Both the position numbers and the translations under genes were made by a program. This document shows positions 16,545 through 26,130 of a stretch of 64,000 bases of DNA, in pieces. The notes under the pieces were generated by a model. The model had not been told where the DNA came from. It did no database searches and saw only the letters and a list, made by a program, of their open reading frames with translations. The DNA is from Pseudomonas sp. L5B5 (GTDB lineage Bacteria; Pseudomonadota; Gammaproteobacteria; Pseudomonadales; Pseudomonadaceae), in the NCBI RefSeq assembly GCF_020520285.1, contig NZ_CP084742.1, forward strand, positions 4,774,001 to 4,838,000, in the 5' to 3' direction. The first letter of the stretch is position 1. The number at the start of each line of letters is the position of its first letter.

Positions 16545-16991
16545 ATGTCCGACCACGATATCTTGAGTGATGCCGAGCGCGAGGCGCTGAGTGCCGTCAT
16601 GCTGGAACCCGACCTGCCGCCGCAGCGGGTGCTGATTGCCGATGACGACAAGGATGCCCGCGAGCTGCTGTCGGAAATCCTCGGCCTCGATGGCATTCGC
16701 TGCATGACCGCGGCCAGTGGCAAGGCCGCGCTCGAGTTGCTCGAGTCGAACAAGTCCATCGGCCTGCTGATCACCGACCTGCGCATGGCCCCTTGCAGTG
16801 GCCTGGACCTGATTCGCCAGGTGCGCGAGTCGGAGCGGGCGGCCCTGCCGATCATCATCATTTCCGGTGATGCCGACGTGCGCGATGCCATCGCCGCCAT
16901 GCACCTGAGCGTGGTGGACTTTCTGCTCAAGCCGATCGACACCGGCAAGCTGCTGGCCCTGGTCAAGCACGAGCTGGGCATGGTGCCCTAG
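16545..16991 (+). CDS. Stand-alone response regulator receiver protein
   Basis: 148 aa. A 28-residue N-terminal extension precedes a receiver domain: acidic pocket IADDDKDARE, phospho-acceptor D78 in LLITDLRMAP, conserved S107 in IIIISGDAD and K129 in FLLKPIDT. No output domain follows, so it probably acts by protein interaction, as in CheY-type or sigma-regulatory systems. No kinase gene is adjacent. The strong bidirectional terminator follows 25 bp after the stop. Confidence 0.85.
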   Translation: MSDHDILSDAEREALSAVMLEPDLPPQRVLIADDDKDARELLSEILGLDGIRCMTAASGKAALELLESNKSIGLLITDLRMAPCSGLDLIRQVRESERAALPIIIISGDADVRDAIAAMHLSVVDFLLKPIDTGKLLALVKHELGMVP

Positions 16992-17013
16992 CGTCTTTCG
17001 CCCTGCGGCCAAT

Positions 17014-17047
17014 AAAAAGCCCCGATCAATTGACCGGGGCTTTTTTT
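17014..17047. terminator. Bidirectional intrinsic terminator
   Basis: AAAAAGCCCCG and CGGGGCTTTTTTT form a GC stem with A- and T-runs on both sides, between the convergent receiver gene and glcB. It should stop both transcripts. Confidence 0.9.
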
Positions 17048-17065
17048 GCAGCCGAGGAGGCGAGG

Positions 17066-19243
17066 TTACAGGCCGTTCTTGGCCTTGAACTCGCGACGAC
17101 GACGATGCAGGACTGGCTCGGTGTAGCCGTTGGGCTGCTTGGTGCCTTCGATCACCAGTTCCAGGGCGGCCTGGAAGGCGATGTTGCTGTCGAAGTTCGG
17201 TGCCAGCGGACGGTACAGCGGATCAGCGGCGTTCTGCCGGTCGACCACCGGGGCCATGCGCTTGAGGCTTTCGACCACTTGCTCCTGGGTCACTACGCCA
17301 TGGCGCAGCCAGTTGGCAATGTGCTGGCTGGAAATGCGCAGGGTGGCGCGGTCTTCCATCAGGCCGACATCGTTGATGTCCGGCACCTTGGAGCAACCCA
17401 CACCCTGGTCGATCCAGCGCACCACGTAGCCGAGGATGCCCTGGGCGTTGTTGTCCAGTTCGTTCTTGACCTGCTCCGCCGACCAGTTGGTGTTGCTGGC
17501 CAGAGGGATGGTCAGGATGTCGTCCACCGAGGCGCGGGTGCGCTTGGCCAGCTCGGCCTGGCGGGCGAACACGTCGACCTTGTGATAGTGCAGCGCGTGC
17601 AGCGCAGCAGCGGTCGGCGATGGGACCCAGGCAGTGTTGGCGCCAGCCAGTGGGTGAGCGATCTTCTGCTCGAGCATGGCGGCCATCAGGTCCGGCATGG
17701 CCCACATGCCCTTGCCGATCTGCGCGCGGCCTTGCAGGCCGGTGGCCAGGCCGATGTCGACGTTCCAGTTCTCATAGGCGCCGATCCATTTCTCGGCCTT
17801 CATGTCGGCCTTGCGCACCATGGCGCCGGCTTCCATGGAGGTGTGGATTTCATCGCCGGTACGGTCGAGGAAACCGGTGTTGATGAACACCACGCGCTCG
17901 CTGGCCGCCTTGATGCAGGCCTTGAGGTTGACCGTGGTGCGGCGCTCCTCGTCCATGATCCCGACTTTCAGGGTGTTGCGCGGCAGGGCCAGGACTTCTT
18001 CGATGCGACCGAACAGTTCGTTGGTGAACGCCGCTTCTTCAGGACCGTGCATCTTCGGCTTGACGATGTACACCGAGCCGGTGCGGCTGTTCTTGCGCGA
18101 GCTGTTGCCGTTGAGGTTGTGGATCGCCGCCAGGCTGGTGATCAGGCCGTCGAGGATGCCCTCGGGCACCTCGTTGCCGTCCTTGTCGAGGATCGCGTCG
18201 ATGGTCATCAAGTGGCCGACGTTACGCACGAACAGCAGCGAACGGCCGTGCAGTTTCACCGGCTCGCCGTTGGCGCCGGTGTATTCACGGTCGGCGTTCA
18301 TGGTACGGGTGAAGGATTTGCCGCCCTTGGCCACTTCCTCGGCCAGGTCGCCTTTCATCAGGCCGAGCCAGTTGCGATAGATCACCACCTTGTCATCGGC
18401 ATCGACGGCGGCGACCGAGTCTTCGCAGTCCATGATGGTGGTCAGCGCCGCTTCCATCAGCAGGTCCTTGACCCCGGCGGTGTCGGTCTGGCCGACCGGG
18501 CTGGTGGCGTCGATCTGGATCTCGAAGTGCAGGCCATTGTGCTTGAGCAGAATGGCGGTCGGGGCCGCAGCATCGCCCTGGTAGCCGATCAGTTGGGCGT
18601 CGTCGCGCAGGCCGCTGTTGGTGCCGCCCTCGAGGCCCACCACCAGCTTGCCGCCGGCGATCTTGTAGCTCACCGAGTCCACGTGGGAGCCGGCAGCCAG
18701 CGGCGCGGACTCATCGAGGAAGGCGCGGGCGAAGGCGATGACCTTGTCGCCGCGGACCTTGTTGTAGCCCTTGCCCTTTTCTGCGCCATCGGCCTCGCTG
18801 ATGGCATCGGTGCCATACAGCGCGTCGTACAGCGAACCCCAGCGGGCGTTGGAGGCGTTGAGGGCGAAGCGCGCATTCATCACCGGCACCACCAGCTGCG
18901 GGCCGGCCATGCGGGCGATTTCTTCATCGACGTTCTGGGTGGTGGCCTGGAAGTCCGCCGCTTCCGGCAGCAGGTAACCGATGTCTTGCAGGAAGGCTTT
19001 GTAGGCCACGGCGTCATGGGCCTGGCCGGCACGGGACTGATGCCAGGCATCGATCCGCGCCTGGAAGTCATCGCGTTTGGCGAGTAGGGCTTTGTTCTTG
19101 GGCGCCAGGTCGTGGATGACCTTGTCGGCACCTGCCCAGAATGCGTCGGCGGTGAGGCCGGTTCCGGGAATGGCTTCGTTGTTCACGAAGTCGAACAGGA
19201 CTCTGGCGACCTGCAGGCCACCGACTTGAACGTGTTCAGTCAT
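17066..19243 (-). CDS. glcB: Malate synthase G
   Basis: 725 aa, the length of the single-domain G isoform. It condenses glyoxylate with acetyl-CoA to malate in the glyoxylate shunt and glycolate use. Recognised blocks: [16 protein letters not shown] at the N-terminus, [57 protein letters not shown] (active-site Arg region) and [16 protein letters not shown]. Start ATG 19243 ([10 protein letters not shown]) matches relatives and has a GAGG nearby; the ATG/GTG upstream does not. It is transcribed alone. Confidence 0.95.
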   Translation of the reverse strand: MTEHVQVGGLQVARVLFDFVNNEAIPGTGLTADAFWAGADKVIHDLAPKNKALLAKRDDFQARIDAWHQSRAGQAHDAVAYKAFLQDIGYLLPEAADFQATTQNVDEEIARMAGPQLVVPVMNARFALNASNARWGSLYDALYGTDAISEADGAEKGKGYNKVRGDKVIAFARAFLDESAPLAAGSHVDSVSYKIAGGKLVVGLEGGTNSGLRDDAQLIGYQGDAAAPTAILLKHNGLHFEIQIDATSPVGQTDTAGVKDLLMEAALTTIMDCEDSVAAVDADDKVVIYRNWLGLMKGDLAEEVAKGGKSFTRTMNADREYTGANGEPVKLHGRSLLFVRNVGHLMTIDAILDKDGNEVPEGILDGLITSLAAIHNLNGNSSRKNSRTGSVYIVKPKMHGPEEAAFTNELFGRIEEVLALPRNTLKVGIMDEERRTTVNLKACIKAASERVVFINTGFLDRTGDEIHTSMEAGAMVRKADMKAEKWIGAYENWNVDIGLATGLQGRAQIGKGMWAMPDLMAAMLEQKIAHPLAGANTAWVPSPTAAALHALHYHKVDVFARQAELAKRTRASVDDILTIPLASNTNWSAEQVKNELDNNAQGILGYVVRWIDQGVGCSKVPDINDVGLMEDRATLRISSQHIANWLRHGVVTQEQVVESLKRMAPVVDRQNAADPLYRPLAPNFDSNIAFQAALELVIEGTKQPNGYTEPVLHRRRREFKAKNGL

Positions 19244-19714
19244 TGCTTGCCTCACTCTGCTCAGCTATTTCGCTTTTCAGCTCTTCAAATTAACAATGAA
19301 GCCGGCGGCCATTTAAAGCACAACCCTGTTCACCAGTACATGCCATTGCGGGCGGCTGGGTGCTTCCAATCAACGGCGGAGCCTTGCTGACGGGCATTGC
19401 GAGGGTTGTGTTCAGGCCTTGGCAGACATCGTTCCAACGTTATGTAGTGCGCGCTGCGGAATACTACATGATGAATTGCGGTTGTGAAAATCAGACTAAA
19501 TACGTCGTTTCGCGACTCGCCAGTCCTGTGCAGTCACGCTGGACAGTAGTGTGTTCGCAAAAAACCGATGGATTGTTCCACATAAACGCAAAAAGTTGTA
19601 CACGATTTGTATTTTGGTCTACCGGCTCGTTTGCCGGGGCTCGATGAGAGGCTCCGGGCGCGGCAGGCGAGGCTGCCTATAATTGCTCTTCTACCCGCCA
19701 AAGAGGGCTGCGCC
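19244..19714. other. 471-bp intergenic region between glcB and the ACT-domain gene
   Basis: Divergent promoter region. It contains a perfect 7-bp inverted repeat, ATGTAGT (19442-19448) and ACTACAT (19463-19469), with 21 bp between arm starts, the geometry of a dimeric regulator site. A markedly AT-rich stretch lies at about 19555-19620. No credible gene was seen; the short frames here have no ribosome site. Confidence 0.5.
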
Positions 19715-20233
19715 ATGGACCATCTCGTGCTCACGGTATTCGCTGCGGACAAGGCCGGGCAGGTCGAACGCATCGCCCAGTGCATCGCCGCCCATGGTGG
19801 CAACTGGCTGGAAAGTCGCCTGTCGCGCATGGCCGGGCAGTTCGCCGGCATTCTTCGGGTGGCGGTGCCAGCCGAAGCCTATGACGAACTGGTGGATGCG
19901 TTGCAAGGGCTCTCGGCCCAGGGCATCCGCGTGCTGATCGCCGAAAGCGGCATCGAGCAATCATGCACCTGGAAACCCATCGCCATGGAACTGGTGGGCA
20001 ATGACCGACCGGGAATTGTCCGGGATATCACCCGCCTGCTGGCGGAGCAGGGCGTCAACCTGGAGCGGCTGGTGACCGAGGTGCGCCCGGCGCCCATGAG
20101 CAGCGAGCCGTTGTTCCACGCCGAGGCCATCCTGGCGGTGCCGCTGACCCTGTCGCTGGATGTCCTGCAGTCGCGCCTGGAGACCCTCGCGGACGACCTG
20201 ATGGTGGAATTGGTGCTGCGTAGCGAGGGCTGA
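19715..20233 (+). CDS. ACT-domain regulator, glycine cleavage repressor (GcvR)-like
   Basis: 172 aa, two ACT domains: residues about 3-80 (MDHLVLTVFAADKAGQVERI) and about 90-170 (PIAMELVGNDRPGIVRDITR). That two-ACT arrangement and length match GcvR, which in E. coli binds glycine and GcvA. ATG 19715 has AGAGGG 9 nt upstream; longer starts are not supported. No gcv genes are adjacent, so the target is inferred from family only. Confidence 0.8.
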   Translation: MDHLVLTVFAADKAGQVERIAQCIAAHGGNWLESRLSRMAGQFAGILRVAVPAEAYDELVDALQGLSAQGIRVLIAESGIEQSCTWKPIAMELVGNDRPGIVRDITRLLAEQGVNLERLVTEVRPAPMSSEPLFHAEAILAVPLTLSLDVLQSRLETLADDLMVELVLRSEG

Positions 20234-20271
20234 AGGGGGAGGGGCTTATCCCAGAAAAAGGTGCATGCGCC

Positions 20272-20280
20272 TGTGGATAA
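20272..20280 (-). promoter_or_regulatory. Consensus DnaA box
   Basis: TGTGGATAA is the exact complement of the DnaA box TTATCCACA. A second exact copy in the same orientation is at 20384-20392. The site is intergenic between the ACT-domain gene and rarD. Confidence 0.5.
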
Positions 20281-20383
20281 CCTGTAGAGACCCGGCGCTG
20301 GCCCAGTGGCCTCGCGGCTTTCCGGGAATTGATCAAAAAACCGGCAATTTCAAGGGCTTGTGCACAAACGCCGGGGACCAGGT

Positions 20384-20392
20384 TGTGGATAA
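20384..20392 (-). promoter_or_regulatory. Consensus DnaA box, second copy
   Basis: Exact TGTGGATAA again, 112 bp from the first. Whether DnaA binds here in vivo cannot be judged; such 9-mers occur by chance roughly once per 130 kb per strand, so two in 121 bp of intergenic DNA is notable. Confidence 0.5.
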
Positions 20393-20455
20393 CCTTGGGA
20401 ACAACCGCCGCAGGCCACGTGGACCGTGGCTTGCGAGGTTTTGATTGTTTTTTGA

Positions 20456-21343
20456 TCAGCTGCGTCTGCGCAGGCTCAGCCAGGCATCGACGCTGTACAC
20501 CGCCAGGCCCGCCCAGATGAACATGAAGGCCACCAGGGTGCTGGAGGACAGATGCTCGCCGAACAGCAGGACCGCCTGCAGCAGCACCAGGGTCGGGGCC
20601 AGGTATTGCAGGAAGCCCAAAGTGGTATAGGGCAGGTCGCGGGCTGCGGCGTTGAAACACACCAGCGGGATCAGGGTCACGGGGCCGGCGGCCACCAGCC
20701 ACCAGGCTTCGGAGCTGGTCCAGAAGGCCGCATGGGCGCTGCTGGCATCGGGGTGCAGCAGCAGCCACGCCAGGGCGATGGGCACCAGCATCCAGGTTTC
20801 CACCACCAGGCCCGGCAAGGCCTTGACCGGTGCCTGCTTGCGGATCAGGCCGTAGAAACCGAAGCTCAGCGCCAGCGCCAGTGAGACCCAGGGCAGGCTG
20901 CCCAGCTGCCATACCTGCTGGGCCACTCCCACGGCTGCCAGGATCACGGCCAGCCATTGTAGGCGCCGCAGGCGCTCACCCAGGATCAGCATGCCCAGCA
21001 GCACGTTGATCAGCGGGTTGATGTAGTAGCCCAGGCTGGCTTCGACCATGCGCCCGTTGTTCACCGACCAGACGTAGGTCAGCCAGTTGGCGGCGATCAG
21101 GGTCCCGCTCAGGGCCAGGATCGCCAGGCGCCGGGGATTGTCCCGCAGTTCACGCCACCAGCCCGGGTGTTTCCAGGCCATCAGCAGCAGGCCGCCGAAC
21201 AGCGCCGACCAGAGCACCCGGTGGACGATGATTTCCACGGCGGGCACGCTGGCGATGGCTTTGAAATAGAGCGGAAACAGACCCCAGATGATGTAGGCGG
21301 TCAGCCCCAGAATGTACCCGCGGCGCAGGTTGGCGGCTTGCAT
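20456..21343 (-). CDS. rarD: EamA-family permease RarD
   Basis: 295 aa, about ten membrane helices. RarD blocks: RRGYILGLTAYIIWGLFPLY, HRVLWSALFGG, VNNGRMVEASLGYYINPL, LGMLILGERL and LGFLQYLAPTLVLLQAVLLF. ATG 21343 is preferred over the upstream TTG because AAGGA sits 6 nt before it. EamA proteins export small metabolites or drugs; RarD was named for chloramphenicol sensitivity and its physiological substrate is not settled. Confidence 0.9.
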   Translation of the reverse strand: MQAANLRRGYILGLTAYIIWGLFPLYFKAIASVPAVEIIVHRVLWSALFGGLLLMAWKHPGWWRELRDNPRRLAILALSGTLIAANWLTYVWSVNNGRMVEASLGYYINPLINVLLGMLILGERLRRLQWLAVILAAVGVAQQVWQLGSLPWVSLALALSFGFYGLIRKQAPVKALPGLVVETWMLVPIALAWLLLHPDASSAHAAFWTSSEAWWLVAAGPVTLIPLVCFNAAARDLPYTTLGFLQYLAPTLVLLQAVLLFGEHLSSSTLVAFMFIWAGLAVYSVDAWLSLRRRS

Positions 21344-21447
21344 GGAGAATCCTTGCTTAGGCAACTAACAAAGCCGCGATTGTAAGGACAATCGTCCGGG
21401 CCTGTCCTGACTTTTCCTCACGCCGCCTGTGCTTCCTGCCAGGTGCT

Positions 21448-22422
21448 TCAGAACAGCCGCAGGGGCTCCTCGTCGAGTGCTGCCAGCTGTTCGCGCAGCG
21501 CGAGCACCTGGTCGCCCCAGTAACGTTCGCTGCCGAACCAGGAGAAGCTGCGGGGAAACGCCGGGTCGTCCCAGCGTCGCGCGAGCCAGGCGCTGTAATG
21601 CATCAGGCGCAGGGCTCGCAGCGCCTCGATCAGCGCCAGTTCCCGCGGGTTGAAATCATGGAATTCGCTGTAGCCGTCCATCAGTTCGGACAACTGGCCG
21701 AGGCGTTCCTGGCGGTCGCCGGCGAGCATCATCCACAGGTCCTGAACCGCTGGCCCCATGCGGCAGTCATCGAGGTCGACGATATGGAACACCTCGTCGC
21801 GGCACATCATGTTGCCGGGGTGGCAGTCGCCATGCAGGCGGATGTTCTGGTGCGAGGTGGACTGGTAGACGGCTTCCACGCGCTTGAGCAGGTCCCGGGC
21901 GACGGACTCGTAGGCCGGCAGCAGGCTCTTGGGAATGAAGTTGCCCTGCAACAGGGTCGCCAGCGAGTCATGGCCGAAGTTCTGCACGCCCAGGGCTTCG
22001 CGGTGGGCGAACGGTCGACTGGCGCCGACGGCGTGCAGGCGGCCCAGCAATTGGCCGAGGCGATAGAGCTGGTCCAGGTTGCCTGGTTCCGGGGCACGGC
22101 CGCCACGCCGGGGGAACAGCGCGAAACGAAAACCCGCATGTTCGAACAGGCTGCGGCCTTCGTGCACGATCGGCGCCACCACCGGCACTTCGCATTCGGC
22201 CAGCTCGAAGGTGAAGCTGTGTTCTTCGAGGATCGCTTCATCGCTCCAGCGCTGGGGCCGGTAGAACTTGGCGACCAGCGGCTCGGCCTGGTCGATGCCG
22301 ACCTGGTAGACGCGGTTTTCGTAGCTGTTGAGGGCCAGTACCCGGGCGTCGCTGAGAAAGCCGATGCTTTCCACGGCGTCCAGGACCAGATCGGGGGTCA
22401 GGGTATCAAACGGGTGCGACAT
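21448..22422 (-). CDS. srkA: Stress response kinase A (SrkA/YihE)
   Basis: 324 aa, a choline-kinase-like Ser/Thr protein kinase. Key blocks: NSYENRVYQVGID (nucleotide loop), VAKFYRPQRWS with the catalytic Lys, catalytic loop RLHGDCHPGNMM and metal-binding IVDLDDCRMGP, and the C-terminal FSWFGSERYWGDQ. SrkA counters damage from misfolded periplasmic proteins in Cpx-type stress. The start MSHPFDTLTPD matches relatives. Confidence 0.93.
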   Translation of the reverse strand: MSHPFDTLTPDLVLDAVESIGFLSDARVLALNSYENRVYQVGIDQAEPLVAKFYRPQRWSDEAILEEHSFTFELAECEVPVVAPIVHEGRSLFEHAGFRFALFPRRGGRAPEPGNLDQLYRLGQLLGRLHAVGASRPFAHREALGVQNFGHDSLATLLQGNFIPKSLLPAYESVARDLLKRVEAVYQSTSHQNIRLHGDCHPGNMMCRDEVFHIVDLDDCRMGPAVQDLWMMLAGDRQERLGQLSELMDGYSEFHDFNPRELALIEALRALRLMHYSAWLARRWDDPAFPRSFSWFGSERYWGDQVLALREQLAALDEEPLRLF

Positions 22423-22501
22423 GCTTACTCCTGCGCGCAGCAGGCTGCCGCGTCCGGCCCAGCATGGTAACGCAGACGGGCAGGCCGGTGGAGGGCGCTT
22501 T

Positions 22502-22530
22502 GGCGCCTGCCCCGGGTAGAGGCAGGCGCC
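22502..22530. terminator. Perfect 10-bp hairpin downstream of phoX
   Basis: GGCGCCTGCC (22502-22511) and GGCAGGCGCC (22521-22530) with a 9-nt loop, 20 bp beyond the phoX stop on the minus strand. No U-run follows. Probably the 3' end stabiliser or terminator of phoX. Confidence 0.6.
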
Positions 22531-22549
22531 GGTTCGGCGCAGCCCTGGA

Positions 22550-24454
22550 TCAGGCGCCGATGATGCCGCCGTCTTCCCGGGTAATGGCCATTACCGAGGA
22601 GCGCGGCTTGCCGTTGGGCAAGTGCTCGGGGAAGGTCGAGCCGCCATTTTCCCCGGGATGCTGGATGCCCACGAACAGGGTCTTCTGATCCGGGGCGAAG
22701 GCGATCCCGGTGACCTCGCAGCCCACCGGCCCGACCATGAAGCGTCGGATCTCGCCGCTGTCGGGGTCGGCGCAGAGCATCTGGTTGTTGCCCATGCCGG
22801 CGAAGTCACCGCTGTTGCTGTAGTCGCCATCGGTGAGGATCCACAGGCGCCCGGCCTTGTCGAAGCCCAGGCCATCGGGACTGTTGAACATGTTCTGCGG
22901 GTTGATGTTGGACGAGCCGGCCTTGGGCTTGCCGGCATGCACGCCGGGGTTGCCGGCGACCACGAACAGGTCCCAGGAGAAGCTCATCGACCCATGGTCG
23001 TCGGCGTCGGTGCGCCAGCGCAGGATCTGTCCATAGACGTTCTTCTCCCGTGGGTTGGGGCCGCCCACCGGCATGCCGTCCTCGCCACGCTTGGAGTTGT
23101 TGGTCAGGGTGCAATACACCTGGCCGTCCTTGGGGCTGACGACGATCCACTCGGGACGGTCCATGCGTGTGGCCTGGACCACGCTGGCGGCCAGGCGAGC
23201 CTGGATCAGCACCTGGGCCTGGTCGGCGAAACCGCTGCTGGTGTCGATGCCGTTCTTGCCATGGGTCAGTTCGATCCACTGGCCCTGGCCCTTGGGGTGG
23301 TCCGGGTTGCTGTCGCCGGCGTCGAAGCGCGCCACATACAGGGTGCCGTGGTCCAGCAGGTCGCGGTTGGCCCTGGGGTTACGGTGGTTGATACGGTCGC
23401 GGCTGATGAACTTGTAGATGAATTCGCCGCGTTCGTCGTCGCCCATGTAGACCACCGCGCGGCCATCACGGGTTTCCGCCAGGGCGGCGTTCTCATGCTT
23501 GAAGCGGCCCAGGGCCGTGCGCTTGACCGGAGCCGATTGCGGATCGAAGGGGTCGATTTCCACCACCCAGCCGTGGCGGTTGAGTTCGTTGGGGTTCTTG
23601 GCCAGGTCGAAGCGCGGGTCGTGTACGTGCCAGTTGATGTCCCGGCTGGCCACCGAGGCGCCATAGCGCTTTTGTGCGGTGTCGAACGTCTGTTCGGCGT
23701 TGCTGCTGCCGAAGCAGTCGGTGAAGTTTTCTTCGCAGGTCAGGTAGGTGCCCCAGGGCGTCTTGCCGTTGGCGCAGTTCTGGAAAGTACCCAGCACCTT
23801 CTTGCCCTTCGGGTCGGCGCCGGTCTTGAGCAAGGCATGGCCGGCCGCGGGTCCACTGAGGCGGATCGGCGTGTTGCCGTGGATGCGCCGGTTGTAGCGC
23901 GAGCCCTGGACGAACTGCCACTGGCCGTTCCTGCGTTGCACCTCGATCACCGACACGCCTTCGCTGGCCTGGGCCTTGCGCACGTCCTCGGCCGACTGCG
24001 GCAGGCCACCATGGGGATAGAGGTAACGGTAATTGGTGTATTCGTTGTTGATCGCCATCAGCGCCCGGTGCCTGTCGTCGGGAAAGGCGAACAGGCTCAT
24101 GCCGTCGTTGTTGTCGCCGAACTGCACTTCCTGGGCCTGTGCGGTGCCATTGCCGCTGGGGTCGAAGGCCGGGCCGTTCTTGTACAGGGGCTGGCCCCAG
24201 CTGATCAGCGCCGAGGCCTTGTAGCCCGGTGGCAGGGTGATGGTGTCGCTGGTGGCGCTGGCGATGCTGGCAAAACCCAGCAACTGGCCGTTGCCAGCAC
24301 TGACGCCGGCGGCCAGGGCGCTGCGGCTCAGCAGGTTGCCGCCCAGGAACAGGGCCGCGCCGCACAGGGCGCCGGCACCGATGAAGCCCCGGCGGCTGAG
24401 GCCGACGATCTGTTCCAGGTCGGTGGGTTGGTCTTCTTCTAATAACAGGCTCAT
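22550..24454 (-). CDS. phoX: PhoX-family Tat-exported alkaline phosphatase
   Basis: 634 aa. The N-terminus carries a Tat signal, SRRGFIGAGALCGAALFLGG at about residues 20-39, so it is exported folded. PhoX (DUF839) blocks follow: LLGFASI, LPPGYKASALISWGQPL, FGDNNDGMSLFAF, INNEYTNYRYLY, WGTYLTCEENFTDCFG, KHENAALAETRDGRAVVYMG and NSPDGLGFDKAGRLWILTDG. The family binds iron and calcium and releases phosphate from organic esters. ATG 24454 has GGAG upstream. A Pho box was not identified in the upstream region. Confidence 0.85.
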   Translation of the reverse strand: MSLLLEEDQPTDLEQIVGLSRRGFIGAGALCGAALFLGGNLLSRSALAAGVSAGNGQLLGFASIASATSDTITLPPGYKASALISWGQPLYKNGPAFDPSGNGTAQAQEVQFGDNNDGMSLFAFPDDRHRALMAINNEYTNYRYLYPHGGLPQSAEDVRKAQASEGVSVIEVQRRNGQWQFVQGSRYNRRIHGNTPIRLSGPAAGHALLKTGADPKGKKVLGTFQNCANGKTPWGTYLTCEENFTDCFGSSNAEQTFDTAQKRYGASVASRDINWHVHDPRFDLAKNPNELNRHGWVVEIDPFDPQSAPVKRTALGRFKHENAALAETRDGRAVVYMGDDERGEFIYKFISRDRINHRNPRANRDLLDHGTLYVARFDAGDSNPDHPKGQGQWIELTHGKNGIDTSSGFADQAQVLIQARLAASVVQATRMDRPEWIVVSPKDGQVYCTLTNNSKRGEDGMPVGGPNPREKNVYGQILRWRTDADDHGSMSFSWDLFVVAGNPGVHAGKPKAGSSNINPQNMFNSPDGLGFDKAGRLWILTDGDYSNSGDFAGMGNNQMLCADPDSGEIRRFMVGPVGCEVTGIAFAPDQKTLFVGIQHPGENGGSTFPEHLPNGKPRSSVMAITREDGGIIGA

Positions 24455-24560
24455 ATCAGGCTCCCTGCGGGTTTTTGCAGCCACCTTAATGAGCACCGAT
24501 GACGAATGTGTTGCAGTCGCGCAGCTTGGGTTCAAGGCATCCGTGCGCCGGAGGGCAGGG

Positions 24561-25325
24561 TCAGAGCGGGGTGCCCAGCAGCACGTGGGAAGGAGAGAAC
24601 TGCACCTGGACGGGCAGGCTCTGCGCCAGCCCCAGGGCCTGCAACTGCAAGGGAGTAGCCAGGGCGCAGAGGATCTGGCCGTTGGGAAGGATGATCCTGA
24701 CCTCGCAGGGGCCGTCCTCGGCGTCGAGAATCCGCTCGATGGTTCCTGTGAGGTAATTGTGTCCAGTTGTTGCCGGGACGCCGACGGGCTGTACCTCCAG
24801 CCACCCGGCCTTGATCAGCGCCACCACCTGGGTGCCGGGCGCCAGTTCCAGGCGCAGGGTGCTGTCGTGGGTGATCCGGGCCTCGATCAGCAAGCCTTCG
24901 GGCAGTTCCAGGCGGATCAGGTCGTTGCAGCCCTGGCGCTCGATGCCATGGACCTTGCCATGCAGCTGGTTGCGCGCGCTGGTGCGCAGCATCAGGCGCC
25001 CCAGCAACTCCAGGTCGCTGGCGTCCTCGGCGGCCTCCAGCACCTGGGCCTGGAGCACTTGCAATCGCTGATAGAGGCGCAAGACCCGTTCGCCTTCGGG
25101 GGACAGCCTGGCTCCCCCGCCACCCTTGCCGCCGACACTGCGTTCCACCAGTGGGCTCTGGGCCAGGTTGTTCAGTTCATCGATGGCATCCCAGGCCGCC
25201 TTGTAGCTCAGGCCGGCACTCTTGGCCGCGCGGGTGATGGAGCCCTGCTCGGCAATGTGTTGCAGCAGGGCAATGCGTTGCGGACGGCGGACGATGTGCT
25301 GGGTCAACAGAGTGGGCAGGGACAT
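24561..25325 (-). CDS. modE: Molybdate-responsive regulator ModE
   Basis: 254 aa, full-length form. The N-terminal LysR-like winged helix shows RIALLQHIAEQGSITRAAKS and YKAAWDAIDELN, followed by the ModE-specific SVGGKGGGGARLSPEGERVL. Two molbindin (Mop) domains follow, each starting RTSARNQLHGKVHGIERQG or TTGHNYLTGTIERI and holding the oxyanion-binding residues. It represses or activates mod genes according to molybdate; no modABC is in the window. ATG 25325 matches the family start. Confidence 0.92.
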   Translation of the reverse strand: MSLPTLLTQHIVRRPQRIALLQHIAEQGSITRAAKSAGLSYKAAWDAIDELNNLAQSPLVERSVGGKGGGGARLSPEGERVLRLYQRLQVLQAQVLEAAEDASDLELLGRLMLRTSARNQLHGKVHGIERQGCNDLIRLELPEGLLIEARITHDSTLRLELAPGTQVVALIKAGWLEVQPVGVPATTGHNYLTGTIERILDAEDGPCEVRIILPNGQILCALATPLQLQALGLAQSLPVQVQFSPSHVLLGTPL

Positions 25326-25389
25326 GTCAGGGGCGCTTCGGGTACGGACGATGGACAGGGAGTTTGCGGCTTGGGCGATGAGAGTCAAG

Positions 25390-26130
25390 TCAGCCCGGGG
25401 CTTCTGGGCTGGGGGTGCGCGCCAGGCAATAGACATCCACCTGCCGGGCGCCGGCGTCGAGCAGCAGTCGGGCCAGGGCCTGGGCGGTGGCGCCGGTGGT
25501 CAGCACGTCATCCACCAGGGCCAGGTGCCGGCCCGCGACCGGGACGTCACCTGCCAGGGCGAAGGCGCCGCGCAGGTTGCGCCGGCGGGCCCGGGCATCC
25601 AGTCCCTGCTGGGCCGGGGTGTCGTGGATGCGTTGCAGCAGGTGCGATTCGACGGGTAGTTTCAGTTGCTGACCCAGCCAATGGGCGAGCATGCCGGCCT
25701 GGTTGAAGCCGCGCTGGCGCAGGCGTCGACGGGACAATGGCACCGGCAGCAGGCCGTCCGGGCGCGACAGGCCCTCGTCATACCGATAGTGCAGGAACTG
25801 GGCGAGAAGTTCGGCCATCAGCCGGCCAAAAGGCCATTCCTGATGGTGCTTGAAACGGCTGATCAGGCTGTCCACCGGGAACGCGTAGCGCCAGGGAGCG
25901 ATGACGCGTTCGAAGGCTGGTGGCCGTTGCAGGCACTGGCCGCAGGCAGGACCGGCAACCGGCAGCGGCAGGGCGCAGACCGGGCATTGGATGTCGAGCC
26001 AGGGCAGTTCATCCAGGCAGGGCGTGCACAGCGCCATGGGCGCATCGCCGGGTTCATCGCAGAGCAAACAGGTTTGTTTGTTTTTTATCCAGATGTAAAC
26101 CTGTGTTTTTTGTTCTGGTTGACAGTGCAT
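25390..26130 (-). CDS. comF: ComF-family double zinc ribbon / phosphoribosyltransferase-like protein
   Basis: 246 aa. An N-terminal Zn-ribbon has C-x2-C pairs (TCLLCDE, CTPC, CPVCALPL, CGQC). The C-terminal PRTase fold has the PRPP loop LALVDDVLTTGATAQALARL, and LLPVPLSRRRLRQRGFNQA is diagnostic of ComF. ATG 26130 has AAGGAAG upstream. The family takes part in DNA uptake and possibly replication-fork repair. It is divergent from bioB, and the bioB promoter and BirA-type operator lie within its first ~12 codons, so the two genes share regulatory DNA. Confidence 0.88.
   Translation of the reverse strand: MHCQPEQKTQVYIWIKNKQTCLLCDEPGDAPMALCTPCLDELPWLDIQCPVCALPLPVAGPACGQCLQRPPAFERVIAPWRYAFPVDSLISRFKHHQEWPFGRLMAELLAQFLHYRYDEGLSRPDGLLPVPLSRRRLRQRGFNQAGMLAHWLGQQLKLPVESHLLQRIHDTPAQQGLDARARRRNLRGAFALAGDVPVAGRHLALVDDVLTTGATAQALARLLLDAGARQVDVYCLARTPSPEAPG
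26094..26124 (+). promoter_or_regulatory. BirA-type biotin operator
   Basis: TGTAAACC (26094-26101), 15-nt spacer, GGTTGACA (26117-26124): the known proteobacterial BirA site is TGTAAACC-N15/16-GGTTTACA. Only one base deviates. It overlaps the -35 of the predicted bioB promoter and codons of comF. Biotin-bound BirA should repress bioBFHCD here. Confidence 0.8.

Noticed and set aside
17030..19087. 685-codon plus-strand frame opposite glcB
   Set aside because: Antisense shadow; glcB is unambiguous.
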